Below are positions 49,525-61,619 of a stretch of 64,000 bases of DNA, piece after piece. The stretch lies in the NCBI GenBank assembly GCA_940671915.1, contig CALNVZ010003435.1:4561365-4625364 (forward strand), given 5' to 3'. Under the pieces are notes generated by a model, which saw nothing but the letters and a program-made list of their open reading frames with translations, had not been told where the DNA came from and did not search any database. The DNA comes from Paracentrotus lividus (Eukaryota > Echinodermata > Echinoidea > Camarodonta > Echinidae). Positions within the stretch are counted from its first letter, which is position 1; every line of letters starts with the position of its first letter. Both the position numbers and the translations under genes were made by a program.

Positions 49525-52500
49525 CTTGCAGACAATCGGAGCGAACATGACAGAAATAATGCGCGGGAACACGCGAATCAAAGGGACCAATCAGAATGCG
49601 ATCAAGCACGTGATCACCTACTTAGTGTTTAGCGATGTTCTCGTGAATTGGCGGATCGGCGTTCCTTCGTATCAGACTTCTGGAACACCGTTTATAGACA
49701 GAAGTCTCAGTGGCGTTTCAATGTACGCGTTGCTCTCAAATCTCAATTATCATGATTATGATTATCTGAAAATAATAATATACTCGTTAGAATAGTGATA
49801 TTGATCACAATGTACCGTATACGGATCACATCAAATATCACATAAAATCAACAACATAGGCCTATACTATAAAAAATAATTTTACAGGATTAAAAGAAAT
49901 AAATAAATAAAAAAACAAAACTGTTACCAAGCTAGATCACTGATAAAGAAACATGAGAACGAGAACTGAACAGGGACAATCTCCAATATTACTTTAACAA
50001 GAATGACAAGGGTAAAAATAGTCTGAAGCCGCCAGTAGCCTATGTAAATTAATTGAAGGTGTATCTTTACTAAACTCCAACACGCTTCTTGTTTAAAATC
50101 CCCCTCCAAATGCATATCCCTCTCTATTTCCCTTTTATCTCTATTTATTTCATCCCTAGTTGTAATAATTGTTTACAGTTGCACGAGGACAATGCGGCAA
50201 ATGGCTATCTAAAAAGGATAACCATGAAACAATGCGTTAACACCTTCTAATCAAGCCAAGATGACAAGATAATTCTACACCTGATCCAATAACATGGGTG
50301 GGTATTAACAACAAATTATCAGGTATTTACAGGACGAATTACTCCCACATGCGTAGTTGGCTGTTTAATGATATAAGTCAACATTACAAGCAATACTTGT
50401 ATGTAGATGTTTAAGTATTTTATAGCCTGCTCATGTTTTAAGGGGTTTTTCAGATTTTCATTTTAAAATTTACATACATTAAATACACATGATTTTTCAT
50501 TGCGCTTTACAAATTTGTTACATTATCGAACCATAATTTAACCATATAGATTGTATTATGCATTCAAGACAAAATGATGTAGAATGTGTGACAAATAATT
50601 TACAAGCGCTTGTATTGTTCCACGTTTTGTTGCAACAGTTAGCGTACGAGCGAGTTGATCAATTCAAATTTTAACGAAACCGTAATTATTTATCATAAAT
50701 ACAACAATATTACGGATTTTAAGCACAAGAAAAGTTGCATTAAGTACACAAATTGATAGAAAGATATATCGAACTTAATATTATACTCCACTCTACTTCA
50801 AATAATATTCAGAGGTATGACAACGAAATCATTACAGAAACAAGTACCAATGGTTGTGACACATGTCCTTAATATCGACTTGTAATCCGTGTTTTATCTG
50901 ACAAAATCAAGCCGTATTTACCAATTTACGATAGCTATCTTATTTGGCTACTTATTCTGCTACTGCATGTTGTTGGTCCCACGGTATTAAATTGGTATCT
51001 TTCTTTAATACCTCTCATTGTAGTATTAATTCATTATAATGATGGAAGCAGCATTAGTGATTAGTGATTATAGGCATGTTTGACGCAAGACGGTAGGATT
51101 TGACTTAGATAGTACATCTTACTTAAGAGATTATTATTTAACGGGACGTGTTGCGAATTTAAGTTGAGATGATTTGTTTCTTGGGGGGGGGGGGCAACAA
51201 GCTTCATATCAGGTATATGACCAGTTGGAATTCGGATTGTCTTTATAGATCCAGGATGCATTATTGGGCAGGGCCGCTTTTTACCCCCTTTTTTAAAACT
51301 TACTTTGAGGCACATTTTTTTTTTCTTCAAATTGTTTTGGTTTTAATATTTTCCGGATACGGGCACAACCTTCTTTGTATCTACACATTAGAATCTGACT
51401 TGCACTAATAAAATAACACAAACTTCATAATAATTCCCCACTAAGAAATCATTGTTAGTCAGCTGTCTGAGATTTATATAGGCAAAAAATGTATTGTTCC
51501 CATACAATATTCATTACAGGTATAATATAACATTTTAAACGCTGCATTTGCACTGTTACATCGACAGTCTACTTCGTGAGACTGTTTCATGTTCACAATG
51601 TATAAAACAAAGTTGAAATTTCGTGTTCAAATATGGCCATAACTCGACTCTACAAAGAATAGAATTCCAGTTAGGCACCAGGTTTGGTTGGGAACATCAC
51701 AATGTTAAAACAACTATGGTGTTCACACCTATCACACGATCACTGAACTTGTTGTATGTTGTGTTCTCACTGATAGGGATCGTTAGAGGAATAAAACAGG
51801 ACAAAGATGTGTGAACGCATCATAAGACCGTAATGCAAAATTTCCTCTGTATCGATGAGTTGGTCTTAAATTACCATTGTTCTACTTTTACCGATCGCTG
51901 AGAATCCTAACCAAACATTACATTTTATTATACAAATATCTAACTCCCCAGACACGGCACCACCTCCTGAATAACATCACACTAATAGAAATCTAAAGAA
52001 GAAGAAACAAAAGCCAAGATGACCTGTCAACAATCGAGTCTTCATCCTAGAAGTAGGTGAAGACATAGGATAGCCAACCTCACACTTCTTCTTATAATAA
52101 GCTGTCTCCTGAAGACACTCTCTAGAATATATTCACACCCAGCTGTACCCACTACGGAGCGATCACAATCGTGAGTGAATAATAAGATTATAAGGATAAG
52201 AAAATCTCCAAGTCATTCCCTTATCGATTTTATACCCAGCTATTTCTCTTAAAAAGCACAACAAACATACAAAGCTTGATATCATTGCCCGTCATAACGT
52301 ACATAAAAGGCACTTTATAAATCAAAGTAATATCGTTATTATTAGTTTGTATTATTAAGTTGTGTCATATATAATTCATGGCAGAACCTAATATACAAAT
52401 ATTGCATGATCCGAAGTAGAATGGAAAAAATAATTTATTAATAAAGGAACCTTATTTTATATCGAGTGATATTTGATATTACTGAGGCCGCATATTTTAC

Positions 52501-54169
52501 TCTTGGGGGAAAAAAAACATACAAGGGTGATGCTAAAGTAAAATTATGAGTTTGACGAAATATTGTTTTTAATATGGTAATTCACAATAACATAACCCCT
52601 TAAATAATCATGTTTAAATAGATAATGAGGAAATATTAAATATTATGTATTTATCAATTCAAATATTACACACACATGAGAGGCACGGGGAGCTTGATCT
52701 TTACTGTGTCGTATATCTGTAGACTCACCAATATGAAAGCTAAGAGCAATATAGATCTTGCTGAATCGTAATTCATTTGGTCGTTGGGGGTGATATTCAC
52801 CTAAATGTATCAGTGATACTCTGCTTTATTGAGTGCCATGGAAACACGATACTGAATGAGGACCTGCGGGCATTTACTATTAATAATACCCTAGATTAAA
52901 AAAAAAAAAATTTTGTTAATTAATATGCGATATTGCATCCGTCAATCATTACCGACATAAGCACCAATTTAGTATAATTGTTTAATAATAATATTAAAGG
53001 ATATATTGGACATATCAAACAAGTATCATTTGGCTGAATGTTCAGTGTGATTCTGATAGGTGATTTCGAATTGAAACATAAACAGGAATAAACTATTTAT
53101 TTCGATGGAGAGGAAAAATACACTAATATAAGCTAATTGATGGAATCGTCTTCTATAACCAGAATGAAATATGTAGACCTACCGCAGATATTATTCAATA
53201 AATCAATTATTTCTATACGTTGTCCCCTCAAATGCTTATAAAATTGTTTTGATGATGTTAAGATAAAAATTATAATCTATTTACCATCTTTGTCACGCAT
53301 TATGGTCAATGACCTACAAATGGCCCCCTCACAATGTGTGCTGTACCGGGGGTGTCAACCCTATCCTTCTAATTATGCCGCAAAGGGAATAGGGAACGCG
53401 TGTAAAGCTGTTCAGTACGGGTGTTAATATTGATTAGTGGCTTTCGTTTGGTATATCTCGCGCTCCAAGTGCCGACAATTACCCCGTTTCTCACTCTTAT
53501 TCCTCCCTTCTATCAAAACTGGCTCTCTGTGGTTGCTTCTAATTTTCATCTAGTTTGTTTCTCTTTCCCTGAGGAGGAAAGTAAACTATTCACACATTAA
53601 TTCTATCCCCTTGCTGCATGTATCATGCAAAACGGGACAGAAATAATATAATCCCATGGCAATATACATGCATTTTGAAACGGTCAATACATTTCCTATA
53701 TGTATTAGTGGCAGATCAGGGGCCATATTGGGGTCGGTCGGCGTTTAAACATCCTGGATATATGAAACAAATAAAAGAAAACCTGAATATCTGGAGATGG
53801 GTAAACAGTGAACCCCCAGAAGAAAAAAAAAACGTCAACAACACCCCCCCGCAAAAAAAAGTACGACCCCCCCCCCACACACACACACACATATAGTGTT
53901 TTTTTTTATAGTTTTTTTTTTTTTGTACTCTAAATCTGTGATGTGGAAAAGAATATCTTATAACATATCTAAATACAAGACGCCATGGTTCCTATATTGG
54001 GCATTCTAAAGTGTATAATGTCTATGAAATAATATTCCTGAATATTCTTTACCCCTAGGCCTATATGTTCATAAACGGATACTTAATATTATGAAACCCT
54101 AAAACGTAAAACAATTAAAGTATTTAGAATAGGTACTTCTACGCGCAAAGAACAATTGTATCGTATTCA
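49525..54169. other. Long stretch without a supported gene
   Basis: AT-rich DNA. A slightly GC-richer patch at 49550-49690 contains CCAATCAG and CACGTG words but no supported transcript. C/A simple sequence lies at 53862-53895, with T runs after it. Confidence 0.42.
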
Positions 54170-54632
54170 GGACAATTACCCCCCGGACAATTACCCCCGA
54201 CAACTACCCCGGACATTACGCGAACGTTACCTGATTGCCCCGAGGACCAATTAACCCCCGGACATTTACCCCCGGACAATTACCCCGGACATACCCGAGG
54301 ACAATTACCTCGAGATTGCGAAGACACCCCCCGAGGACAATACCCCCCGGACATATATTACCGCCCCGGACAATAACCCGCGAACAATTACCCGCGGACA
54401 ATTACCCCCAGACAATTACCCCCGATGACAATTACCCCCGGACAATTACCCCCGGACATTACAGCCCCCCGGACAATTACCGAGAACCCCAGACAATTAC
54501 CCATCCCCCGACAATTACCCCCGGACAAATTACCTCCCTCAAGACACAATTACGCTGAATCCTGGACAATTTACCCCCCGCAGGACCAATTTCAACTAAT
54601 TACCTCTCAATTCCCCCCCGGACAATTACCCC
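54170..54632. repeat. GGACAATTACCCCC minisatellite, array A
   Basis: About 25-30 irregular copies of a 12-16-bp unit, GGACAATTACCCCC and variants such as GAGGACAATTACC. Proline/threonine-rich plus frames are translation of the repeat. Confidence 0.95.
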
Positions 54633-54638
54633 TCACAG

Positions 54639-54753
54639 ATTGATGTTGGAATCAAGTGGTGCCCATTGGATCTCGCTCGCAGGTTTTCGAATTAATTTTC
54701 ACTCGATCTTATCTTAATGATTTCTCTTTCTCTTTCTCTTTTATATTTCGTAC
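54639..54753. repeat. Minisatellite-flanking module, copy 1
   Basis: Starts ATTGATGTTGGAATCAAG, continues GCCCATTGG, TCGAATTA and CGATCTTATCTTAATG, and ends in TTTCTCTTTCTCTTTTATAT. The same module follows array B (copy 2) and is inverted before array C (copy 3). Confidence 0.9.
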
Positions 54754-55074
54754 AGGACAACTACCCCCAGGACAATTACCTCCCGAAGGACAATTATCCC
54801 CGAACAATTATCCCCAGGACAATTACCCCGAACAATTAACCCCCGAACAATTACCGCAACCAAGGAAATTAGCCCCCGAGGCACAATACCCGGACAATAT
54901 ACCCCCGAGAGACAAGGACAATTACCCTAGGAACAATTATCCCCAGGACAATTACCCCCCCGAACAATTAACCCCCGACAACTACCCCGAGGAAATTACC
55001 CCGAGGACAATTACCCCGGACAATTACCCGAGGACATTACCCCGGACAGTTACCCCGCGCCCCCCTTCCACCGG
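54754..55074. repeat. GGACAATTACCCCC minisatellite, array B
   Basis: About 20 copies of the same unit in the same orientation as array A. Variants such as GAACAATTAACCCC are frequent. It is followed directly by module copy 2. Confidence 0.95.
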
Positions 55075-55289
55075 CAATTGATGTTGGAATCAAGCGGCGC
55101 CCATTGTGAGTCTCGCTGGTGTCGCAAGTTTTTCGAATTATTTTCTACTTGATCTTATCTTAATGGCTTTCTCTTTCCGTTTCTCTTTTATATTTATCTT
55201 TCTCCTTTTCTCTATCTCTGCCTCTCTCTCTCTCTCTCTCACACACAACAATTTCTTATTTTTCCTTTTTTTCTTTTTTCTTCCTTTCC
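55075..55289. repeat. Minisatellite-flanking module, copy 2 (left arm)
   Basis: TTGATGTTGGAATCAAG, then GCGCCCATTG, TTTTCTACTTGATC, CTCTTTTATATTT and a (CT)n tract at 55221-55240. The reverse complement of 56245-56411 matches it in order. The T/C-rich part ends where the SINE begins. Confidence 0.88.
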
Positions 55290-55592
55290 TTTAATATAAT
55301 TTTAATAATATTATCAATATTAAGCATTTCTAATGCAGCTGACTAATCTAGTAATATATTCAGTGGCGCAGCTAATATTATTACCCGGCTATAGCCATAG
55401 CTGCCCCTTATAAAGGGCGCTTTAGCCCATTCGAGGAATTTCTTCCTACCGGTACCCATTTACCCTTACTAGGGTCAAGTCTGGCAAATTGCAGATTAAT
55501 ATCTTGCCAAAGGACATTAGTGGAATGGACGGGATTCGAAGCGCGTACTTGTGATCGTCAGTCCGCCGACATTATCCATTCGACCACACCAC
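55290..55592 (-). mobile_element. tRNA-derived SINE, minus strand
   Basis: On the minus strand an A box TGGTCGAATGG (plus 55576-55586) and a B box GCTTCGAATCCC (plus 55531-55542) match RNA polymerase III internal promoter consensus with normal spacing. The body then reads CTTTGGCAAGATATTAATCT, GGGTAAATGGGTACCGG, AATTCCTCGAATGGGC and TAAAGCGCCC, a layout familiar from SINEs of marine invertebrates, and ends in an AT-rich tail near 55300. A matching region in the inverted right arm lacks it, so it inserted into one arm only. It is not a functional tRNA gene, as the cloverleaf arms are degraded. Exact ends are uncertain by some 10-20 bp. Confidence 0.78.
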
Positions 55593-55745
55593 TTCCACCC
55601 CCTCCTTCCCCTTTTTTGTTTTGGTTTAGCGGCACCTTCTCGCCATGAAAAAAATAGGGAGGGGGCGCTTGCTACCGAAGCCCCTGTTTGGATACACATT
55701 TATATGCATCAGAAAATAGGTAAACTGGCCCTCATATTCCCAACG
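55593..55745. repeat. Left-arm continuation beyond the SINE
   Basis: CGCCATGAAAAAAATAGGG, GGATACACATTTATATGCAT, CAGAAAATAGGTAAAC and TGGCCCTCATATT align with the reverse complement of 56115-56230, which has ATGGATCAGAAAAATATG and TAAACGGGCCCTCATATTAC. This confirms the two arms are inverted copies. Confidence 0.8.
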
Positions 55746-56099
55746 GTAGATTCAGCAAAATACGTGGTCCGAAACCAGGTTTCTATTGGCGGTCATCTGG
55801 ACCATAACGAATAACTTATGTATGATATTTAATTTTACGATTAACCTTATTTTTACATAAATTGATATTAAGCTTTAGTTAATATTTTCACTTAATTTGT
55901 TAATTTATGGAGTTATTAATTATGACTTTATTGTCGCCCTTAGAAACCATGGGTTCAGACCAAAGGTTTTATCCATTTTTTCGTGAAATTAACAAAAAAT
56001 AATTAAAAATCATATCAGTTGGAATCAGAGATGAATCAGAGATTTCAAAATGTGTGATTATTATCTGTATTTTTGTCCCTTTCATGAATGTTCAATTGT
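55746..56099. other. Central spacer of the inverted structure
   Basis: AT-rich, single-copy-looking sequence between the arms; no gene or RNA recognised. Confidence 0.5.
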
Positions 56100-56411
56100 T
56101 GTTCTAATGAAAATAAAAGGTAATATGAGGGCCCGTTTACATATTTTTCTGATCCATATTGAGTATCCAACGGGGGGGGGGGGGGGGGGCTTGGGGCTCA
56201 AGCCCCCCCCCATTTTTTTCATGGCGCAGATGGTGAGAGGGGGGGGGGAAGCAAGGAAAAAAGAAGAAAGTGAGAGAGAGCAAAGGAGAAAGAGAAATAT
56301 GAAAGAGAAAGAGATATTCATTATGATAAAATCAAGTAGAAAATAATTAGAAACCTGCGACACCGGGCGAGACCCACAATGGGGCCGCTTGATTCCAACA
56401 TCAATGCCTGT
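56100..56411. repeat. Minisatellite-flanking module, copy 3, inverted (right arm)
   Basis: Reverse complement of the left arm: ends CTTGATTCCAACATCAATG (56389-56407), preceded by AAATCAAGTAGAAAATAATT and GA-rich sequence. Long G and C runs (56173-56190, 56205-56213, 56240-56248) correspond to the GGGAGGGGGC part of the left arm. The SINE is missing here. Confidence 0.88.
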
Positions 56412-56412
56412 G

Positions 56413-56706
56413 AGGGGGGTAATTGTCGTCGGGGGGTAGTTGATCGGGTGTAACTCTCCGGGGGTAAGTGTCCGGGGGGTAATTGTCCTAGGGGGTAATT
56501 GTCCGGGGGGTAATTGTCCGGGGGGTAATTGTCCCGGGGGGTAATTGTCCGGGGGGTTAATTGTCCGGGGGGTAATTGTCCTCGGGGGGTAATTGTCCTA
56601 GGGGGTAATTGTCCGGGGGGTAATTGGTCCGGGGGGTAATTGTCCTCGGGGGGTAATTGTCCGGGGGGTAATTGTCCGGGGGGGTAATTGTCAGGGGTAA
56701 TTGCCC
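56413..56706. repeat. GGGGGTAATTGTCC minisatellite, array C (inverted)
   Basis: About 18 copies of the complement of the array A/B unit, more regular than A or B. It ends at AGGGGTAATTGCCCTAGAAC. The Pro/Asn/Tyr-rich minus frame here is repeat translation. Confidence 0.95.
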
Positions 56707-58337
56707 TAGAACCATTAAACACACATACACGACAACAAACAGATGAAGGAGCAACGATTGATGACTTCATTAAAAGGAGAAGTTAAAGGGCATTTTGATA
56801 TCGCTGCACCGGGGAGGCGCATTTCATAAGAATTCCGATTTATCTTACAAACCTAATTATGCCCCTCATTGCACAAGATGCTAATGTTAATTGGGCATTA
56901 TAAAACGCTTTGCGGCACACACACTTTGAATTTTAATCATGTTAATGAAGTCGTATAGAAATAGGTTTTATTGACGTTAATTCTCGATCTGTAATTGATT
57001 TAACAAGGCCAGCTAATATCTTCGAGCAAATTGTAAAAAAAAAAGGCAACTAAAAGTTGAATTATTCTGACTGACATGTCGGGCACGATTTTTGTATTCT
57101 GATTGTTTTTATTTTAGGAAAGGGAACATGTATGGCATAACACAGGTGATGTAATACGCCTCAATGCACACTCAACAAGTCCAATGATGTCACCAGAAGA
57201 CACGTGTCACAATTTAGTTGTTTTCAATTCTGGCGCCGATAATATTCCGTTTTTGGGGGGGGTTTTTTGAGGAGGGGGGAGGGCAAAAATACTGTTCATT
57301 TCAACTTATACATTCGTCAAAGGACGATTCATCGGAGTTTCTCTTCCTTAAATATTTCATGTCTGTGGATTATTTATAGTTTTTTAGCTAGTACGAAGGT
57401 ACGAAAAAAAAAATCCACTCACTCCTAAATTTTGATAATGCAACAAAATAAATTGCTGTAAATGAGAAAATGAGACAAATTTAATTAAACATTTAATAAT
57501 ACATCAGTCTGACCGTGAAGTAGAATCCAAATCAAACAAAATTATGGCCATTAAGATCAATTTAATTTGTATTTAAAGTATATCATTATTCCAACTGATA
57601 TCGGTCATATCAGTTGGGCGAAACAGAATAAATACGGTATTCTGGAGAAAAAAAAAAATGTATTAGATACTTTCTTATTTGCCAGGATGGCCTCTGAAGT
57701 CGATAAGAAATCTGGTGGTTAAAATCTCATGTTCTTTTTCTTTATTAGAATACTACTTGTCACCCTTTTCTGCTTGGAAGACACTTTAGGACATCTGTCA
57801 CGTAGATAACCCTACTTGTCATTATTTTTTTCCACAATAATAAAAGTACAAATATGTACGTTACATATAGGTCGGATAAGGATTTATATTAATCAATATT
57901 TTAAGTTAAGAAAGTTTGTGCTGCCAGAAGTCTCCTTTAAAATTTTCCCCCTTTTTTAAATAGTAGTCTCTTTTTGCTTGTAGGGCACCTCAATTTCCAT
58001 TAAACAATTTTGTTTCTGCCCCCTGTCACGTATCTAACCTATCTTGTCGGAATGTAGGGTAGAGTTCAGACAAGGCTTTTTATTGATTAACTTATAGCTT
58101 TCTGCCGAGGGATGATGTACTGGTTTCTATAGTATTAAATAGTTCGTGAACTTTAAAAATCGCTTTGTAAATTCTATTCTGCAATGTCCTGCAGTATTTT
58201 CTCGTAATCGAATGAATTAATTTGAATTTAGGAAATCACCTCTGTACATATCAGTTGTCTTACTATTAAATTTGTAGTCTATCTTTCAGACATGGCTTAG
58301 TATGCTTGGACTAGTAAGCGATGTTTCAAGGATTTAT
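56707..58337. other. No supported gene
   Basis: AT-rich DNA with a poly(G) patch near 57257-57266. ATCACCTCTGTACATATCAG near 58236 recurs as ATCACCTCTGTACATTTCAG at about 59119, a short dispersed repeat. Confidence 0.42.
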
Positions 58338-58620
58338 ATCCACTTGGTCGAATAGCAGTTGTTTCAATTCTCTGATTGTCTAATACCACATGGGCTAAAC
58401 CATTTTGTCTACTAACAATTTGGTCTAATTTCTCCTTGGTATAATTTTCAATTGGTCTAATAACCACTTGGTATAATTTTCAATTCGTCTAATAGCCAAA
58501 TTATAGCCATTATTTCCGTCTAATTCCCAAAGGAATATTTGGTTTTAAACCAATTATTAACATTTTATTACAGGAATTAACCAAGCGGTGTTGGACCAGG
58601 TGGACATTAAGCCGAAATTG
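58338..58620. repeat. TTGGTCTAAT motif repeat with inverted end
   Basis: TTGGTCTAAT or one-base variants occur about seven times, often preceded by CA and followed by AACCA or TTTTCAATT. The far end (58576-58612) carries the motif inverted (AATTAACCAAGCGG and GGACCAGGTGGACATTAAG), roughly complementary to the start ATATCCACTTGGTCGAATAG. It may be a degenerate terminal-repeat element. Confidence 0.62.
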
Positions 58621-60770
58621 TTATATATCTATAGAAATTAAATAGAATAAGTCTGAAGGAATTCCAGTTTCTTTTGCTCACTTTTCATATTACAATAATT
58701 CTAGTCAGTTTCACTCTTTGTTCACGATTATAATATCTGATAGATTGTCTAGATAAAAAAAAATAATAAAGGGAATGTAAAATTTCAAATACACAAGTTT
58801 TGAAATCATCTCAATATTTTTGTAAAGACCTACGTCTAGAATTCTGTTTTCGTATCGATATTGTTTTAGCTGCCTTTGGATAATACTATATTTTACTTTT
58901 ATTTCAACATCTTTCCTGAAACAACATATAAAATAAACTCGGTGAGAATAGGATCAGGAAGTTGTGTGCAGGGCGAATCTGCAAGCGACAATTCTAGGAC
59001 AAGAAAACAGGGAAGATATAATAAAATATAAGAAAAAAAAGTCCATTCATGAATAAACCTTGATATTACCCCTGGTGATGTTCCTTTTCTCTATAACACA
59101 TCAATTTGATTAGAAGATCACCTCTGTACATTTCAGTTGTCATGGCAATTATCTTTTACAAACTTCTAACCCTCAAAAGACAAACACACATGTCTGCTCT
59201 TGTCTTAATCAACACGGGACGCTAAACACAACGTTAGGGGAAGATAAAACACAGTTACTGAAGACAGAATAAGAAGAGTAATTTGTGGTGAATTCTATTT
59301 CTTGTTCCCGCCCAACAGGTGGAAAAATACGCCATGTTATTCTCGGTTCAAGACGGTTGACAGTTATTGAGGAGATTGCTGACATAGTAATTGGTACATC
59401 TTCAATTATAGGGCGATAAGCGTTACGCTTAGGTCGCATCTGTCTTCCTATTTTATTGAGATTATATTGTGTCGCAGACCTTAAAGTGGGTTGTATGGAG
59501 TAATGGGTATATATAGATCGTTGCACACCCACGTTCATGAAAGTATATATGGTTATTTTCGCAATTGTATTTTATTTTCCACATACTAAGTATCTTTTAA
59601 AAACTTTATCACGTGATAAATATAAGTTAATTACCTAATCAGCTCATTCGAGCAGAAAAGTGTATTTCACAGTGTAGATAGTTTTAAACTATCACCACCG
59701 GCGGTTGCCCTTTCTATATGCGTACACAATGCTTTTTATTTGGGGTACGCACCATTACTTAATACACGTTACTTACATAATTATTGGTGCAGAAGCTTAA
59801 TCATATTTTACAAACTATCATATAATTGAATTTTTAACCGAAAGTTAGGTTTCAGATAATTTAAAAATCACAATTGCCAATGAACAACAATATATATCTA
59901 TGGAAGATGTGAACATACTATTATACAAAATATGTATGCTCATTAATGTGTTACGAGAGTTGAGGCTGGGTGCGATAGATGCACACATCCTTAACAAGGG
60001 CAGAACGAATGAAGAATGCATCATTTTGTTTCATGAAACTGATTTCTAGATCTTTAAAATGTAACCGGCGCATATTGCTTTAAGAAAAAATTCCTGACCA
60101 ACTTGAAATAATTTACCGGCAGTTTAAGTTAAGGGTGGTCATAATAAGATTTAAGGTCTTACAAAAAGCGTTTGTGAAGTGGTCGAGACTCGAGTCTGGT
60201 AACCACAACACCTCTACAATAAACACAATTGATTGAAAATTATCAACATGACTATATTCGAAGAACATTAGAATTATTGATTACGAGTTACATAAATAAA
60301 ATTTATGTAGCTCATGATCAATAATTATTATGAATACAATATGAACATATTCCATTAAAGTCAACGTACTTTTTACATTATTCATAAAGGAGTATAAACA
60401 TCATAATAAACATAGTTACTCGACATACTGGAATGATTAAATTTCCTTAAAGATGCACGTTCCTCATAGTGTAGAGGGAGTTCAAAATACGTACGCGGTA
60501 ACGAACATTGCAAGCTGCCCATTCATACCAACGATGTGCGACTCTTACGCAGTGGTCCAAAAACCGAAAGCTAGAACGCCCGAACGATTGCCGAAGTCAT
60601 GAGCCAATTTGTTATCGGCATTGATTCGACTGCTCGCATGCTCGGATATGCATGAGAGAGTTGTGCAAGCGAGAAGGTAGCGATGCATATACATCTCAAG
60701 ATCCGAACATGTACAGTGCTCTATACACACACACGCTTGTACGCTGATCGGACTCACACGCAGCGCGATC
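58621..60770. other. No supported gene
   Basis: Holds a 109-codon minus frame at 59209-59538 without a recognisable domain. It becomes more CpG-rich after about 60480, toward the promoter-like segment. Confidence 0.4.
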
Positions 60771-60853
60771 GCGATTGGCTGGCTTGTGTTTGCATAAAAC
60801 CGTATGCAAATTAAGCCATGCTCTTCGCGAATATTCGTGGAACAATGGCGGCT
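60771..60853 (+). promoter_or_regulatory. Promoter-like motif set (CCAAT, octamer, YY1-type)
   Basis: Within 80 bp there is an inverted CCAAT box (GCGATTGGCTGG, 60771-60782), a perfect octamer ATGCAAAT (60804-60811) and AACAATGGCGGC (60841-60852). The last fits the YY1 consensus often found just downstream of transcription starts, and also an initiation context. Upstream sequence is rich in CpG (GCGCGATCGCG). Translation from the ATGGCG stops after 15 codons, so if this is a start region a splice site would be needed. No TATA box is clear. Motif meanings are established; a promoter here is inference. Confidence 0.3.
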
Positions 60854-61301
60854 TGCACACAAATCGCATCTTCAGTCCTCGTTTTAGCTTAGCGATGCTC
60901 GTGCAGGACCGCCTTTAACATGGTCCCGACGCGTGAAATGAAGCACATTAATATCGATTTATTTATATTGAGCTGTCAGTTCAATAACTGTTACTTTTCA
61001 TAACCAGAAATTACCTGTATAAGCAAAAGTTAAAGATTGATGATTTAATTTGAAGGGACACTGAGGATCATAGATTGTTTGAAAAAGTAAGGCCTTGTCT
61101 AAATGAGTTATCATCTCTATGCATACCAAAGGGGAAAATCTATTCCATTTTTAAACTTTAGATCCAATACATTGCAGCTCAGCGATAGATAGGATATAAT
61201 TCTTGCATGATGGGAATTTGTGTGCCGGGTAGGGGTTCGTTTCAAATATAGATTTTGCGTTATATCCACTAGCAACAGTGATGGCGGAAAGAAATAAGCA
61301 G
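60854..61301. other. No supported gene
   Basis: Follows the CpG-richer segment and returns to AT-rich composition; only short overlapping minus frames occur. Confidence 0.4.
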
Positions 61302-61619
61302 TCATGTATATTTGATAAGACAAGTACAGTTGCCCCCAGTGCAATCATCATTATGAGTTTGATATCCAAGTTTTCCTTCCAATAAAGGTCTATTTTCTAC
61401 ACGGTCTCCTAAATCGACAGGATCGCTTGAAACAATACTGACTCTATCCCAATCTACGAAGCACCAGACGAAATTGATTTTGTAGCAGCACGAGAAACAC
61501 ATTTCCTGTTTCTTATTGCAGTCCCCTCTCAATTGACACTTGCTACGAGTAACTTGACAGCAGCGGAAAATTTGACATCCCAATAAACTTCTTTTTTTAC
61601 GGGGCAATATCGTAAATAT
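61302..61619 (-). CDS. Possible Cys-rich coding fragment, unidentified
   Basis: A minus-strand frame of about 105 codons ends in TGA at 61302-61304. It contains 12 cysteines, with spacing C-x5-CC-x6-C-x5-C-x6-C-x2-CC then C, and a C-terminal CTGGNCTC. Codon choice is mixed and not simple-sequence. The frame opens without an ATG just after an in-frame stop, so it would have to be an internal exon, yet the upstream region is A-rich and lacks a good acceptor. No known cysteine framework is recognised, and chance cannot be excluded. Confidence 0.15.
   Translation of the reverse strand: MFTILPRKKRSLLGCQIFRCCQVTRSKCQLRGDCNKKQEMCFSCCYKINFVWCFVDWDRVSIVSSDPVDLGDRVENRPLLEGKLGYQTHNDDCTGGNCTCLIKYT

Noticed and set aside
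49550..49690. CCAAT and E-box words suggesting a promoter
   Set aside because: Only two short common motifs, with no CpG island, start-site motif or downstream gene.
54656..55081. 141-codon Pro/Gln-rich frame
   Set aside because: Translation of the GGACAATTACCCCC minisatellite.
55531..55592. Possible functional tRNA gene
   Set aside because: A and B boxes are present, but the cloverleaf stems are broken and a SINE body follows, so it was called a SINE.
56321..56770. 149-codon Pro/Tyr/Asn-rich minus-strand frame
   Set aside because: Translation of the inverted minisatellite array C.
61151..61369. 72-codon minus frame with a signal-peptide-like N-terminus
   Set aside because: Overlaps the Cys-rich frame in another register; no domain, and hydrophobic N-termini are common by chance.
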